A stretch of DNA of 64,000 bases, taken from assembly GCA_029255685.2 (NCBI GenBank), contig CM055312.2, positions 55,028,202 to 55,092,201 of the forward strand, in the 5' to 3' direction. Position numbers and translations under genes: made by a program. The stretch's first letter is position 1; the number at the start of each line of letters is the position of its first letter. Shown here piece by piece: positions 53,132 through 64,000 of this stretch. This DNA comes from Silene conica. Lineage: Eukaryota; Streptophyta; Magnoliopsida; Caryophyllales; Caryophyllaceae. Below the pieces are notes generated by a model that was given only the letters and a program-made list of their open reading frames with translations, made no database searches and was not told the origin of the DNA.

Positions 53132-54731
53132 TGATACGTGTCTATTTTATGATGTTTTACATCTATTTTTACACGTATTTGGTCGCTCATTTACTATGTT
53201 TTAGCCTCTATTTCCCACAAATTGTGTACTTTCGTATTTTTATGCACTTTTGCAGATTTATGCGGAAAAGAGACGATTTGGCACCAAATTCGTATCCTCA
53301 AGTCTTTAGCTTAATTAAGGAATAAAAGGAAAGTCAACTGAAGTCAAAATCAAAGTGTCCAAAGGTCAAAACAAGAAGAAATCCGAAGACTTCCCAGAAG
53401 AAGCGGTCGACCGACCAACTAAACGGGTCGGCCGACCAGGCCCGATTTTCATAAAGTCCAATTTTCGCGAAAGAGCCGGAAATAAGAGAAGCCCAGCAAG
53501 AAGTGGTCGACCGACCAGTTATACGGGTCGGCCGACCAGAACGAGGCCCGTACGATTCGTTTTCGGAAATAAAGTAGAATTAGAATCTTAAGGAAACTCT
53601 TAGTTTTTACCCTATATAAGCTAATCTTGTAGCTAGGGTTTATTATCAAGTTTTCTACTTAGTTTTTATCAGGAAGTTCTTAATCTAGTTTTCTATCATA
53701 GAATTATAATCAAGTCTTATTTAGAGAATTCTATTTAGTTTTTAGTTCAATTATAATCCTTCAATAGTTCTCAAGCATTCATCAATAAAGTTAGTTTCTT
53801 TCTGCCCTAATTCCAAATTGTGGTAATTGCTCTTCTAATCTTGCTTTATTATTATTCTTATTGCTTTTATTACAATTGTTAAGTTAGAATCCCAAGCTTT
53901 ATTTGAATCTTGCATGTTTAGATTATTTACTATGTTCTCCATGTTTATTCCCAATTTTATATTCGTCTTAACAATTATGAGTAGCTAATTTTCATATGTT
54001 AGGATGTAGGGGATAATACGCATAGGTAAATAAAATCCGAAAACCCGACCTGTAGCAGGACCACGGTCGGCCGACTGAAATAGTCGGTCGGTCGACCGAG
54101 GCCGTGGTCGGCCGACTGGAGTAGCCGGTCGGTCGACCACTCGCGTCTGTTTTCTTATTTCGTCCTTTCTTATAAATTATAATATCCTGCAATGAGACCA
54201 ATAGGAGACTTGTAGGCTGTTAGTAATGACCTACCCAAGATTGAAAGATACGGGAAGGGCATTGGTTTATACTTTAAGACGGATAGGTTACTCAAGGCTG
54301 AAAGGTATGTAACCTGGGATTTAGGAATCACCCTTATTGTTGACACCCAATAATTGTGAGACCTAGGAACTAATAGCATAGGCCGAAAGGAGCTATTAGG
54401 TAGCATAGACCTAAAAAGTTATGTTACACCCCCCTACGCGACTGCAATACATGTTGACCTTAGGATTTATTTTACCTTAGCTATTTATTACCCAAACATC
54501 CTAGCATCCCCTTTATTTATATTTTATTCTCATCTTTTATTATTTGTTTATTTTAATCTTTGCTTTAGATATAGTAATCAACCAATCAACCCCCAAATTT
54601 GTTACCCTTAAACATTAACATTAAGACAATAAACATTCCCCACCTCCTTGTGGTTCGACCCTGACTTTCACTATCTATTGTTTAAGTTAGGAATATAAAT
54701 TTATCTTTGGTACCCTCAACGACGGGCATCA
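53132..54731 (+). repeat. 3' LTR of element C
   Basis: 1600 bp, offset exactly 4716 from the 5' LTR, with four 12-9-12 modules at the same places (53405, 53505, 54065 and 54106). Confidence 0.95.
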
Positions 54732-55264
54732 AGGAGTATGTCGACTTATGGGTTTTAAGAGGGTTCAAGGACTGTCCTTTCCGAGTCAATGAAACGGGTT
54801 GGAAAACACAAACGGGTTTTGTTGAGACGGACTTTAAGTTGCCATGTTATATTCGTCTTAAGGACTTAGGGTTTTTCAGACGGATCTTAACGGAACATTA
54901 AAATTTAACTTATCAATAATCATTAAAGTGTTATTTTAAAGTGGATTAACATCAAATATTAAAATATTATTTTATCCCGTAACAATAATTGAAACCCTTA
55001 AAAATATGTTTTATTACTTAAAATAACTAAAAGCCTTTAATATAAATCACGAAAATAGGGGATGTTACAGAAAATGCGTGACCACGCTCGGAAGGTATCT
55101 ATGGTGGATAATTCCGGTCAAACAGTTATTCTCCAGATCGAGGAAATCACTCATGATATGATCGAATACAAGTACGACCTCTGAGAGACACCTTGCATTG
55201 AGTGAGAGATTTTAATAGGACAAGAGAATTGGTGACGCACACTTGTCGAGGACAAGTGGAAGAT

Positions 55265-56497
55265 TGTTGGGAAATATGTCCTCAACAATAGTGCGATCAC
55301 ATAATTAAATCTCATGACGAGAATGGGCAAGGGATGATACGAAATTATATTAGTCAACTGACCTACATTAATCGGTAATGATTGGCTAGTTAGAGTTTGA
55401 CATTACTGTCGTATGACGGTGGTGGTCAGTTGATCCCTTTAGGTCACACCTATAGGACAATTCCCTTAATTGATAACATGATCAATTGTATATTGATGCT
55501 AGTTAATCATATTCCTTAAACTCGTATACCGAGAAATCAGAGGTTAAATCTTATTATAAGATTTATGTTTATAATTGAAACGTGTCAATTATTAAACATT
55601 GAACGATATTTTATAATATCGTAATTAGAATGAATCGGGTTGTATATTAATACAAAGGTTGTAAATCGTATTGACGATCGTTGTAAATAACCATTTTATA
55701 TTAGTAATTATGAATTACTTGTCAAAATGATAAATATGATTTATTTAATTTATAAATAATATTTATTTGATAAATATATGTTTTAAATTGAAACAACTGT
55801 ATTTCATAACATTGTGACATATTGCATGTCACATAATATACAAATTGTGCAATTGACAAAATATAAAACGGATGTCCATTTTATCTCAAATGGGACGGTT
55901 TAGGGTAGATGCTTTAAGTAGTGTTTAGTCTCTTAATGACACACTTTAAGCATAATTATGAGCATGCTCTTGTAAATAGGACCTAGAGCCACCTATGATT
56001 GCATGGGTAAGAGAAATGTTCTCTTTTGAGCCTTCCTATAGCCGGCTACCCCTAAACCAAGACAACCATAATAAAACTTGTGTTTTACACAAGAAAGTCA
56101 TTCATTCATCCTTGGGCAAAATATTTTCTAGAGAGAAAAATATACAAAAATCTCAAAATATAATAAGATAATAATACATACTAGTTGTAGTATTGATATA
56201 ATAATTTCTAATAAGTGATTAGAATTTACATTAAGGAAAAACCGATTCTTGCCCTAGCTTCATCAAAGTATCGGTTCTTTTAAGGGTGTCTTGGATGCAT
56301 CTTGGAGGAGGTGTTCTCTTTGAATACTAAGGAGGATCATCCTTGTGTTGATTTCGTGGGATTGTAAGTAATTCGAATCATATTTCCGCATTTTTGAATA
56401 AGCATGCATAAGATATAAAAGCCATAATTAAAATGTTAATTATCAACTTATTTAGTATGACTAACATTATTAGGTTATGAGATTTTTAAACCTAACA
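55265..56497 (+). repeat. 3' LTR of copia-3
   Basis: 1233 bp, TGTTGGGAAATATG to AAACCTAACA, about 2 percent different from the 5' LTR, followed by TSD gtgta. A CACTTGTC-GAG-GACAAGTG hairpin overlaps the purine tract just before it. Confidence 0.93.
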
Positions 56498-56728
56498 GTG
56501 TATAACCACAAACTAGGTCTAGCTACACGATAAACGACTAAGTCAAGGATGAACGGATCATCACTCGCTAGCCTCCTACAACCACCCATCAACCTGTCAT
56601 GTACCTACATACATGAAAAACATGTACGCCACAATCAGTGGGGAGTGACTAGAGTTCTCCTAGCCACCTATTGTTAACGACACCTAACACATAAAGCATC
56701 CAACATACTCCAACATTTATAACATGCG

Positions 56729-56855
<127 letters not shown>

Positions 56856-57059
56856 ATCTTTCAAATCATAATGCTAATACTATGCAAAGGCTCTCAACTA
56901 ACTTCGGAAACTATTTGAAAGGAGAGCCGGTTTCCCTTCCGGTTTGCCCGGCCGGGGGGTCTTTCAATCCAAACCATTTACGAAACCAGACTAAGAGTCG
57001 TCTAATGCCTTGGACGAACAGTTCTAATATCCACAACACTCTATCTAAACATAATCAAT

Positions 57060-57560
57060 CAGTAACATCTGAGACTGTACTCCAACTCAGGCAAGCAGAT
57101 GCAATCAGTAGTATCTAGAACCTACCGCAACTCAGGCAAGAACTAAACACCATCAGCAGTGTCCAAGTCACACCCCAACTGAGGTAAACTTGGTACACAA
57201 GTCAGCAATTAGACACCCGTAGCCGCAACTCAGGCACGGATGGATACCAATCAGCAAATAATGGTTCGTAACGCAACTCAGTCAGAACCATTACTCTACG
57301 TAATGAAATCGGGATCCCAACTCAGACCCAACCCACTATGGTCAAACAAACTCACGGTAGGACAGAGGTCGCAACTCAGACATATTCATACCGCATCATC
57401 CATACACGTGACGAAGCATACGTCGCAACTCAGACTAGGCCGTCACGCCACAAACACTCACATGTCAAACTAGAGGATCGCAACTCAGACCATAGCTTGA
57501 CACGCATCAAAAATCAGTACATATCGTACTCTAGCGGTCCCAACTCAGACATATTCCGAT
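57060..57560. repeat. Stem-loop array with constant core, LTR D
   Basis: Repeated CAACTCAG cores with unit-specific complementary flanks: AGTACATATCG with CGATATGTACT (perfect 11 bp), TAATGGTTC with GAACCATTA, GTGACG with CGTCAC, CCAAGT with ACTTGG, and TGTCAAACTA with TAGCTTGACA. Bracketed by GGAGAGCCGG motifs at 56921 and 57640. Confidence 0.82.
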
Positions 57561-57826
57561 ATGTACTACAACCAGGTCCTTAGTCCTAACTTTACTGACC
57601 TCTAAACAACACTTAATTGACCCCGGGAACTAAGTTGAGGGAGAGCCGGTTTCTCTTTCGGTTACCTACCCGGGGGGTCTCTATCCTCTCTCCCTTCCCG
57701 AACCCAATATAGTGTCGCCCGAACTCCGGAGACCTCAAACACACGTATAAAGCATACGGAACAAGTCTCAAGCAAATCGGACAAGCCGATCAAAAGTTAA
57801 AGCGATTTTAACGTGAAAAGGGTCCT

Positions 57827-58141
57827 CAGCCGGTTGCAGACGGGCTGCCGGTCAACCGGCTGACAACCCCTCACTCTACAACTTTTGAAAAACAAATTAC
57901 ACTAGGAAGGGTCCCCGACCGGTCGACCGGCCGCCGGCCACCCGGCTGGGAGACCACTCTCCCTATTCCTCTTCTACGCAAAACCCACACAATAAGGTGT
58001 CTAAGCCGGTCGACCGACGGCCGGTCGACCGGCGGCCGGCCAACCGGCCGAGCACCCTCTCAGCTAAAATTCCAAAAACACGATATAATCTCAAGACGGC
58101 CTCCCAGCCGGTCGACCGGCTCCCGGCCGGTCGACCGGCTC
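57827..58141. repeat. Four GC-rich hairpins, LTR D
   Basis: Modules at about 57827-57862, 57916-57950, 58003-58050 and 58105-58141, mostly built from CCGGTCGACCGG and AGCCGG...CCGGCT, about 90 bp apart. Same LTR position as the hairpins of B. Confidence 0.85.
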
Positions 58142-58962
58142 AGAGTTCCTGAGCAGTTTTTCGCAAATTCGACATTTGTTCTAAACTTCAACAAATCGAT
58201 GCAATTCTTAAAAATCGCAAAAACACAAGTTTACCCAGCATATTTAATTAAATCATGTGAAGAACATGTAGACCAAATTCCTAACATATTCCTATCTTCA
58301 TATATCAATAATAACTCATAAAATCAGAAACCGCATCAAGAACAAACACAAATTGTGCTACTTTAACAAAAAGGCCGAGTTACTCGTAACTGTCACCTTT
58401 TATGCGTCTTCCTCCAAGCTTTCGTCTACAATATACGAGTCTTGAGTCAAGTCCTCCAAATTGTCGCCTTAAAACACAAGAAAACCCGTATTAGGAGCCT
58501 AAAACGTGACTTAGGGCAAAACAGCCCATTTTTCGAATTCAATAAACCATAAATTGAAAGAGATAGAAAGCTTGCAAATCTCGAGAGGATTCTGAAAATA
58601 TAAAAATTACCTCGATACGAGTTCGGGAAGGGGTCGAGATGATGATTTGAAGCTTGAAGAAAGATGAAAAATGGAGTTTGTATTGTTACTGTGAAATGAA
58701 ATGTGAATGTCGATGGAGAGGTTTAAGGTAGGGTTTTATATTGTCCTTTCACTTTATTTGAGTCGGGTTATTTGTTTAAATGATACGGACTCAAGTCGGG
58801 AAATGAAATGCCAAGTGAACATCTTAAGAATTAAATGTTCTTAAGACGGAACTTAACGGAAAACTTAAAATAAGATTTACGATTTATTAATAAAATAATA
58901 TTATATTCCGGAAAATACTTTAAAATATTAAAATATTATTTACGAAAATACGGGATGTTACA

Positions 58963-61248
58963 ATCACCCCAACTTGCAAAAAGTTTCGTCCTCGAAACTT
59001 GAAGACATAAATAAGTACGAAAACAACTTTAGATATCAAAACATACTACCTTGGTTTCGGTAACCCAAAACTTTATCTTTCGAAAAGGTTTAAAAAAGAA
59101 ATAGATTCCAAGGCACGAGTCTTTGTCAATGGACATTGAGATTCTCGTTACGTATTCAAGAGTCCGACATTCCAAATCTGAGACAAGTCCCAAAACTAAA
59201 TCAATAAGAGTTCCAAAATTAGATCGATTCAGTGTTGATAAACACCGCACAGGTTATCAGACGTCTCCAACAACAAGTTCTAGTGGCAATCAATTCTGAA
59301 ATCCATCAAAGTTGTAAAACGTTCTGCTTTTTAAAACCAAGTTTCCCTCAAAATTAACCTTTATTCTCAAATTCTTGAAAGAGTAAAATTGTAACAATGA
59401 CAAAAAGGTTACTTCCAACGGAAGAGGAAGTAGCTTCAAATTTGAAAACAAACAAGTTTTTCCGAAAACTGCAAAATTTCAAAGTGAACAACAGGGAACA
59501 ATTTCCAAAACGGTCATTGGGAGCGTAGAAACGATCATAGATATTACCTTCGACACGAAGGGTTGAGAGTTTCTAGTTTCACAGCTGACAGAACATGCAA
59601 GGGAGGATCGAAGGAACGAAACAACCAGGTTAAAGGTCAAGGAAGATGGTAACTCTTGCTAAACATGGGGTCACTAGCCACTCAATTTTTAAACAAAGCA
59701 TCGTTACAACGATTCCTAATATATCCCAAGAAGGACAATTCAAGTGATCTCTAGACTCTCAATGGTTTCGCGATCCTCTTATCATTATCTCCTCCACGGT
59801 ACAAGGTATACCTCAACAAGAAGGGCATCCAAAACTCTCATTCAGCTTACACTAAAACCCATTCATCAAAAGTTAAAGATTTCTCACTCAAGGTGGAAGT
59901 TTAATTAAGCACATATCCCAGACCAAGGTTTACGCACTTCCAACACTCTAAGCCCAAAATTCTATTGTAACCTCAAATCCCAGAATTCAGGATACAACAT
60001 CCCCTACACCGTAACTCTTCTCAATCATACAGGTCATAACAAAATCATCAATATCCTTAAGTCCTACATAGTTCAATTCCATCAAATTCATTTCACGAAG
60101 GCACTTTGAAATCCTAAGTTCCCAAATCCATTACCATCAAGTGAACATCTAAGATAAGGCCTTACCAAAGCCACAATTTCTAAAAGAAGCAAGCCTGTGA
60201 TCGGCTTTCACAAACATTTCCTCAAACGATTTATGTACCATAATTCTTCCAAATTTAAAATAGTATCGACCATCCTAGTTACCTATCCCAAAAGCTCTAA
60301 CTAACTCATCCCTGACAGTTCCTCAAATGACAATTCAATCAAACTCTCAGGTTATCAAACCCATATGTTATATCCACTACACTTGTATTACTGTCCATAA
60401 GATAACCATACTTAAATCAACGTGTTTTCGAACTTACATCTCCCAATGAATTACTTTATTCCATTCGCAAACTGGTGGTGCATCCTCAATTTCCTTTACG
60501 TTCTTCAATAGATAAACGCTAAGATCCATTAAGTAACCTAAGGTCAAACACTCAGTCAATTCCACAAGTCCTTTGTAAATGTTTCGACATTCTCACACCG
60601 TTATTAATAACTCTCGTTCCTCAAGTTTAAGCAGCATTAGTTTACCTCATTCACTTATCTGACAATATTAGTACCTTAAACATATTCCTCAAAATCACTT
60701 AGTACTATAAGTATTTCTAAATCCTCAAATAGTATTCTCAATCCACAAATACTTACGATTCAGCAGGGTCCCCATATCATAATTCCACAGAAAGCCATGT
60801 ATAAAATCTACACTTAGCGTAAGTATTCCATCATTCACTTTCACTCTTCCAACTAGTAAACATATAGACACTAGGATTACCCAAACATATCTCACGATGC
60901 TTCCTAGGTTTTCCTCAAGTAACAACACTCTCTGAAACACGGTTTACGGTTAACCTCAAGAGATTTCTCCATGTCTATCTACGGTAAGTTACCTCACAAG
61001 GTGTTTCGGGAAAAGCAAGCTACCGGGTTGAGTTGAAGGAAATGAAGATAGCTTCCAAGGAAGATTAAAAGGAGTTTAAGGAAGAAGGTTAAGATCTTAA
61101 CAGTTACATGCACACCAGATTACAAATAAAGCAGTAGACATATACGTACCAGTAGATGGATCAGGGTGGACTCCGGTCTCAGCTTGACTCTGAACAACTA
61201 TGGCTCCCTTTCCAGGAGGAGAGGAGGAAGGAGGACTAAGAGGTCTCC
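58963..61248 (-). mobile_element. Internal region of Gypsy D, no coding capacity seen
   Basis: Begins with the purine-tract region shared with Gypsy A. The following 2.2 kb has only short frames (for example 60725-60940 and 59029-59250, minus) with no family motifs. It is probably a non-autonomous or badly decayed element. Near the right edge a minus-strand Pro/Ser-rich frame (61150-61240) runs up to the next LTR. Confidence 0.5.
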
Positions 61249-61789
61249 TGTGACACCCCGCAATATTACATAAAAATAAACAAGCAACTTGCAGCGGAAA
61301 TACGGTATTTTAAAAACTTTCGACATAAATAAATAAACTTAATCGCGGAATATCAAAAACAACATGCAGAAGATTTAAAACTAAAAAAAAAAGTATAACT
61401 TATCCAAGATAAATGAAAGGTTACAAGGGATAAGGTATCCCTCGATAGCAACATAATTAAATCTAAGCAAAACGTAAATAGGTAATTGTCGACTAATCAA
61501 CAATGCTCGCTAGCCACACGTCTTCCCCAAACAGCACCAACCTACATACATGAAACATGTACGCCACAGTCAGTGGGGAGTAACTCGAGGTTCTCCCAGC
61601 CACTTTTTGTCAGAAAACACGTAAACGGTAATACAACACAACATATACATATGAACATGCATATACAATGATAAATAATCAAATATGACATGATCAAATA
61701 TGACAAACATGATCAAGCATGAACCAACATGTGATTTACAACCAAGGTCATCAGGTGAACTATATCAAACGGATAATCAACCCAAGTGA

Positions 61790-62480
61790 AAGACTCAGCG
61801 GCCAACACTTGATGGCATGTTCATTCACACAAACAACAAGCAAGTAATTGACTCAGAGGCCAACACTAGATGGCATGGCCAATCACAGAACATACAAGAA
61901 TAGAATGAACGCCGTCAGGGAACATAACCGTTACCACTGACCGCTAGGTCGCATAACCACGACGCTAGTTATCGGGACGCATAACCACGACACCGACTCT
62001 ATGTATAGTGCATAACCGACAACTATATGCCTAAGACCTGGCCAGACCTCTCGATGTAATAACCTACACCGAACGACACACGGGGACCGGGCCGCATAAC
62101 CACGGACACCGACCAATCCCGAACATAGATAAAACCCATAACCGGGGTGGCATTAGTTCATTACTATGATACACCAATCGTACCACCGCTATCCATTCAC
62201 AAACAAGGTGACATAACCGACACTCACATACACAGGATGACATAACTGTCACCCAACACAAGCTAGGTAACATAACCGTTACCCGACTCAACTTAAGATA
62301 ACATAACCGTTATCAAATTACAAGTAGAGCAACATAACCGTTACTCGACTCGACTCAATTCAAGACAACATAACCGTTATCAAAACATAAGTCAAGCAAC
62401 ATAACCGTTACTCGACTCAACACAAGACAACAGAACCGTTGTCAATTTAACTCGAGCCAACATAACCGTTAACTAACTCA
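61790..62480. repeat. Stem-loop array with CATAACC core, LTR F
   Basis: A constant CATAACCG (or CATAACCA) core is flanked by changing complementary arms: GGTAA/TTACC (62266-62283), GATAA/TTATC (62297-62314), GACAA/TTGTC (62426-62443), GTCG/CGAC (near 61949) and TATAGT/ACTATA (near 62005-62027). Confidence 0.85.
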
Positions 62481-63295
62481 TTTAAACCATGTGAGCTTCA
62501 AATCAATCAAGACAACACTTAAGCTAGTTTTGAGAAGCTAACTTGAAGCGGGAGCCGGTTTCCCTTCCGGTTGCCCGACCGGGGGGTCTTCCTCCTCAAC
62601 TTAGCTACTAAAACAGCTTAAGCATTCAACTGTACAATTACAACGGAATCACCCAAACATTTAACTCACATGAGCAATAAAACAATAAGAATTCATTTGA
62701 CAAGTCCCATTCTACAAGCTTACTTTTCATTCGGAAGTAAAACAAATTTAGAATAGAAAGACAAGTTAATGATCGTAAACATATGAATTAAACAATAGAC
62801 GACGGACGAAATTCAATTCCCGAATCATACATGATATATATATGCTTCCTAACATAAGTTTTACAAAGGTAACATGCTTAAACAAGGTCCGAACAAGCGA
62901 CGAATCGATGAGTAGCTTTTTATTACTAAGCATATGGTCGATTAACATGAGGCTAACGGAAGTATAATTTACGAAACTCATATAATATATTCATATATCA
63001 AGGAGGAGAAGGAGAGGCAAAGCTTAACCAAGGGAATAAGTGCAAAGTAAAGAGAAGCAAGCAAAAAGGAAGAATTGAAGCCTTGGCATACACAAACAAG
63101 AGCCAAAATGAAGAATTGAAAACTCGGTTTCACAAGGGTCAACGTCAAACGACTATATCTCGAGTTCTAGAGCTCCTATTGATGTAAGACCAAGCGGAGG
63201 TGAAAGCTTGTGAGCTTAGCTTTCCAACGATAGGTCACACGCCTAATTTGGATAAGAAACGAGAGAGATATGGCCTTTCGAAGATGCTGCTGTCA

Positions 63296-63385
63296 GACTA
63301 AACCGCAACCTGCGCTAAATACCGCAGCCTGCGCATGGCCAGGCCGCAGGCCTGCGTTGGTGGCCGCAGCTTGCGGTTCCCACGG
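63296..63385. repeat. GC-rich hairpin block, LTR F
   Basis: Repeats of CCGCAACCTGCGC, CCGCAGCCTGCGC, GGCCGCAGGCCTGCG and GGCCGCAGCTTGCGG. Related to 35450-35560 in LTR A. Confidence 0.7.
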
Positions 63386-64000
63386 GCTGCTGCCCAGCCG
63401 TGCTCAGTCCGTGAGCTCGCTCCTTATTCGACAATGCAAGATAGTTACTACGCAATATACCCAACACGTAACGCTATTCATTCTCGTATATATGACAACA
63501 TGTACTCGTAACTAAACGCTAACAAGCAACATTTATCAACCCAAACACGGATTAAATCAATTGGAAATCATTATATTGATGAGACGAACTAAGCATGTGA
63601 CGGATACTAACTTACCCATTAACTATAAGCGGCATTTATCATTCAATACCACCAAATCAACCATGAATCTCATTTCAATCGATTAGAAGATAACTAAACA
63701 ACTCAAGACTTCCCAATTTCAGAAATCAATCAACACAATGCTCATAATTTCAGAAATTAAACAACCACAACCATACGCAATCCATTTTTGACTTAAAGTC
63801 GAGTAACCTCTCAAAGTTACCTTTAAAGCTCTTCAAATCTTCAAAGAATCCTTCATTGAAGTCCATACATCCATTCTCGCTCAAGAACAAGAAGAAAAAC
63901 GTATCACAACAAACCCTAGAAAAAAGGGGTTTTTCCGAAAGCTCAACCATAATAACTTTTAAAGACATGAAAAGAAGGAGAAGAAGAAAAGGAGAACATA

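Larger units (their letters stand above)
48416..54731 (+). mobile_element. Non-autonomous LTR element C with a single ORF
   Basis: 1600-bp LTRs at 48416-50015 and 53132-54731, both TGATACGTGTC to CGACGGGCATCA. I see one difference between them (catccataaag against catcaataaag), so the insertion is recent. TSD aggag at 48411-48415 and 54732-54736. The primer site TGGCGCCGTTGCCGGGGA, complementary to tRNA-Asp, is typical of the Athila/Tat Gypsy groups, as is the purine tract TTTGGTTTGGGGAATTT. The internal region is only 3.1 kb and lacks all pol domains. Confidence 0.94.
45656..55069 (-). mobile_element. Gypsy solo LTR (B), interrupted by element C
   Basis: Starts TGTAAAACCCCTCGCG and ends GGGGATGTTACA, flanked by a perfect TSD gaaaa (45651-45655 and 55070-55074). 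No internal region or second LTR exists, so it is a solo LTR of about 3.1 kb once C (48416-54731 plus one TSD copy) is removed. Solo LTRs arise by recombination between the two LTRs of one element. It carries the shared 60-bp block, a stem-loop array, two copies of the GGAGAGCCGG motif and five GC-rich hairpins. Confidence 0.92.
38796..56497 (+). mobile_element. Copia-type LTR element copia-3, gag only
   Basis: LTRs at 38796-40027 (1232 bp) and 55265-56497 (1233 bp), TSD gtgta at 38791-38795 and 56498-56502. The Met-type primer site TGGTATCAGAGC lies at 40030-40041 and the purine tract GGACAAGTGGAAGAT ends at 55264. The LTRs differ at about two dozen places (roughly 2 percent), so it is much older than Copia copy 1. 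It encodes Gag only; protease, integrase, reverse transcriptase and RNase H are absent, so it depends on other elements. Its 3' region is split by Gypsy solo LTR B at 45656. Confidence 0.93.
61249..64000 (-). mobile_element. Partial Gypsy LTR (F), runs off the window
   Basis: Starts TGTGACACCCCGCAATATTAC. It carries the shared block (about 61540-61610), a stem-loop array (61790-62480), one GGAGCCGG motif (62549) and a GCAGCCTGCG hairpin block (63296-63385). No primer site is visible at its left edge. Its hairpin type matches A rather than D, so it is likely a separate insertion and not D's second LTR. The right end is outside the window. Confidence 0.65.

Noticed and set aside
58963..61248. 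Search for a host gene or envelope-like gene in the internal region of D
   Set aside because: Only short frames without motifs; nothing supports a gene.
61249..64000. Reading LTR F as the second LTR of element D
   Set aside because: Hairpin type, array core and edge sequence differ from D's LTR and no primer site is present, so a separate insertion is more likely, though not proven.

Overview
The window is plant nuclear DNA, almost certainly from a repeat-rich flowering plant. I see no host protein-coding gene, rRNA or tRNA gene. Nearly every base belongs to LTR retrotransposons nested inside one another, and most boundaries can be fixed from TG...CA ends, primer-binding sites, polypurine tracts and perfect 5-bp target-site duplications (TSDs). 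The species cannot be named from this sequence.

Layout. (1) 1-1036 is part of an LTR (X). (2) A degenerate chromodomain Ty3/Gypsy element (A, minus strand) forms the scaffold from 1037 to 36527. Its left LTR is split by Copia copy 1 (1554-9928, TSD aacct). Its pol is at 10376-14755. Its gag is split by Copia copy 2 (14756-23317, TSD gcgct, opposite orientation to copy 1). Its right LTR is split by a tandem trimer of a small gag-protease element (E, 23932-34357, TSD taaat: four LTRs and three internal regions with an exact 3106-bp period). (3) 36528-38576 holds remnants and nested inverted-repeat (MITE-like) DNA. (4) 38577-58962 is the LTR of another Gypsy element (D), split by a gag-only Copia element (copia-3, 38796-56497, TSD gtgta). 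Copia-3 is split by a Gypsy solo LTR (B, 45656-55069, TSD gaaaa), which is itself split by a non-autonomous element with a tRNA-Asp type primer site (C, 48416-54731, TSD aggag), so this stack is four deep. (5) 58963-61248 is non-coding internal DNA of D, and 61249-64000 is the start of another LTR (F).

Coding capacity. Copia copy 2 has an intact gag-pol frame of 1343 codons and could supply enzymes. Copy 1 has identical LTRs but three disabling lesions, so it was probably moved by enzymes made elsewhere. E encodes Gag plus a protease-like domain three times over, copia-3 encodes Gag only, and C encodes one 350-codon protein with a weakly Gag-like start and an acidic, basic-tailed remainder.

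Most interesting signals. First, a 33-nt module (12-nt arm, exactly 9-nt spacer, 12-nt arm, of the GGTCGACCGACC type) occurs 17 times in two unrelated element types, the Copia leader and element C; related GC-rich hairpins lie at one fixed LTR position in Gypsy B, D, A and F. Second, the Gypsy LTRs carry long arrays in which a constant core is flanked by arms that are unique from unit to unit yet complementary to each other, which looks like compensatory change in repeated stem-loops. Third, Copia copies 1 and 2 and copia-3 share a candidate intron donor at the same point after the Gag zinc knuckle, and splicing there would give a Gag-only product.
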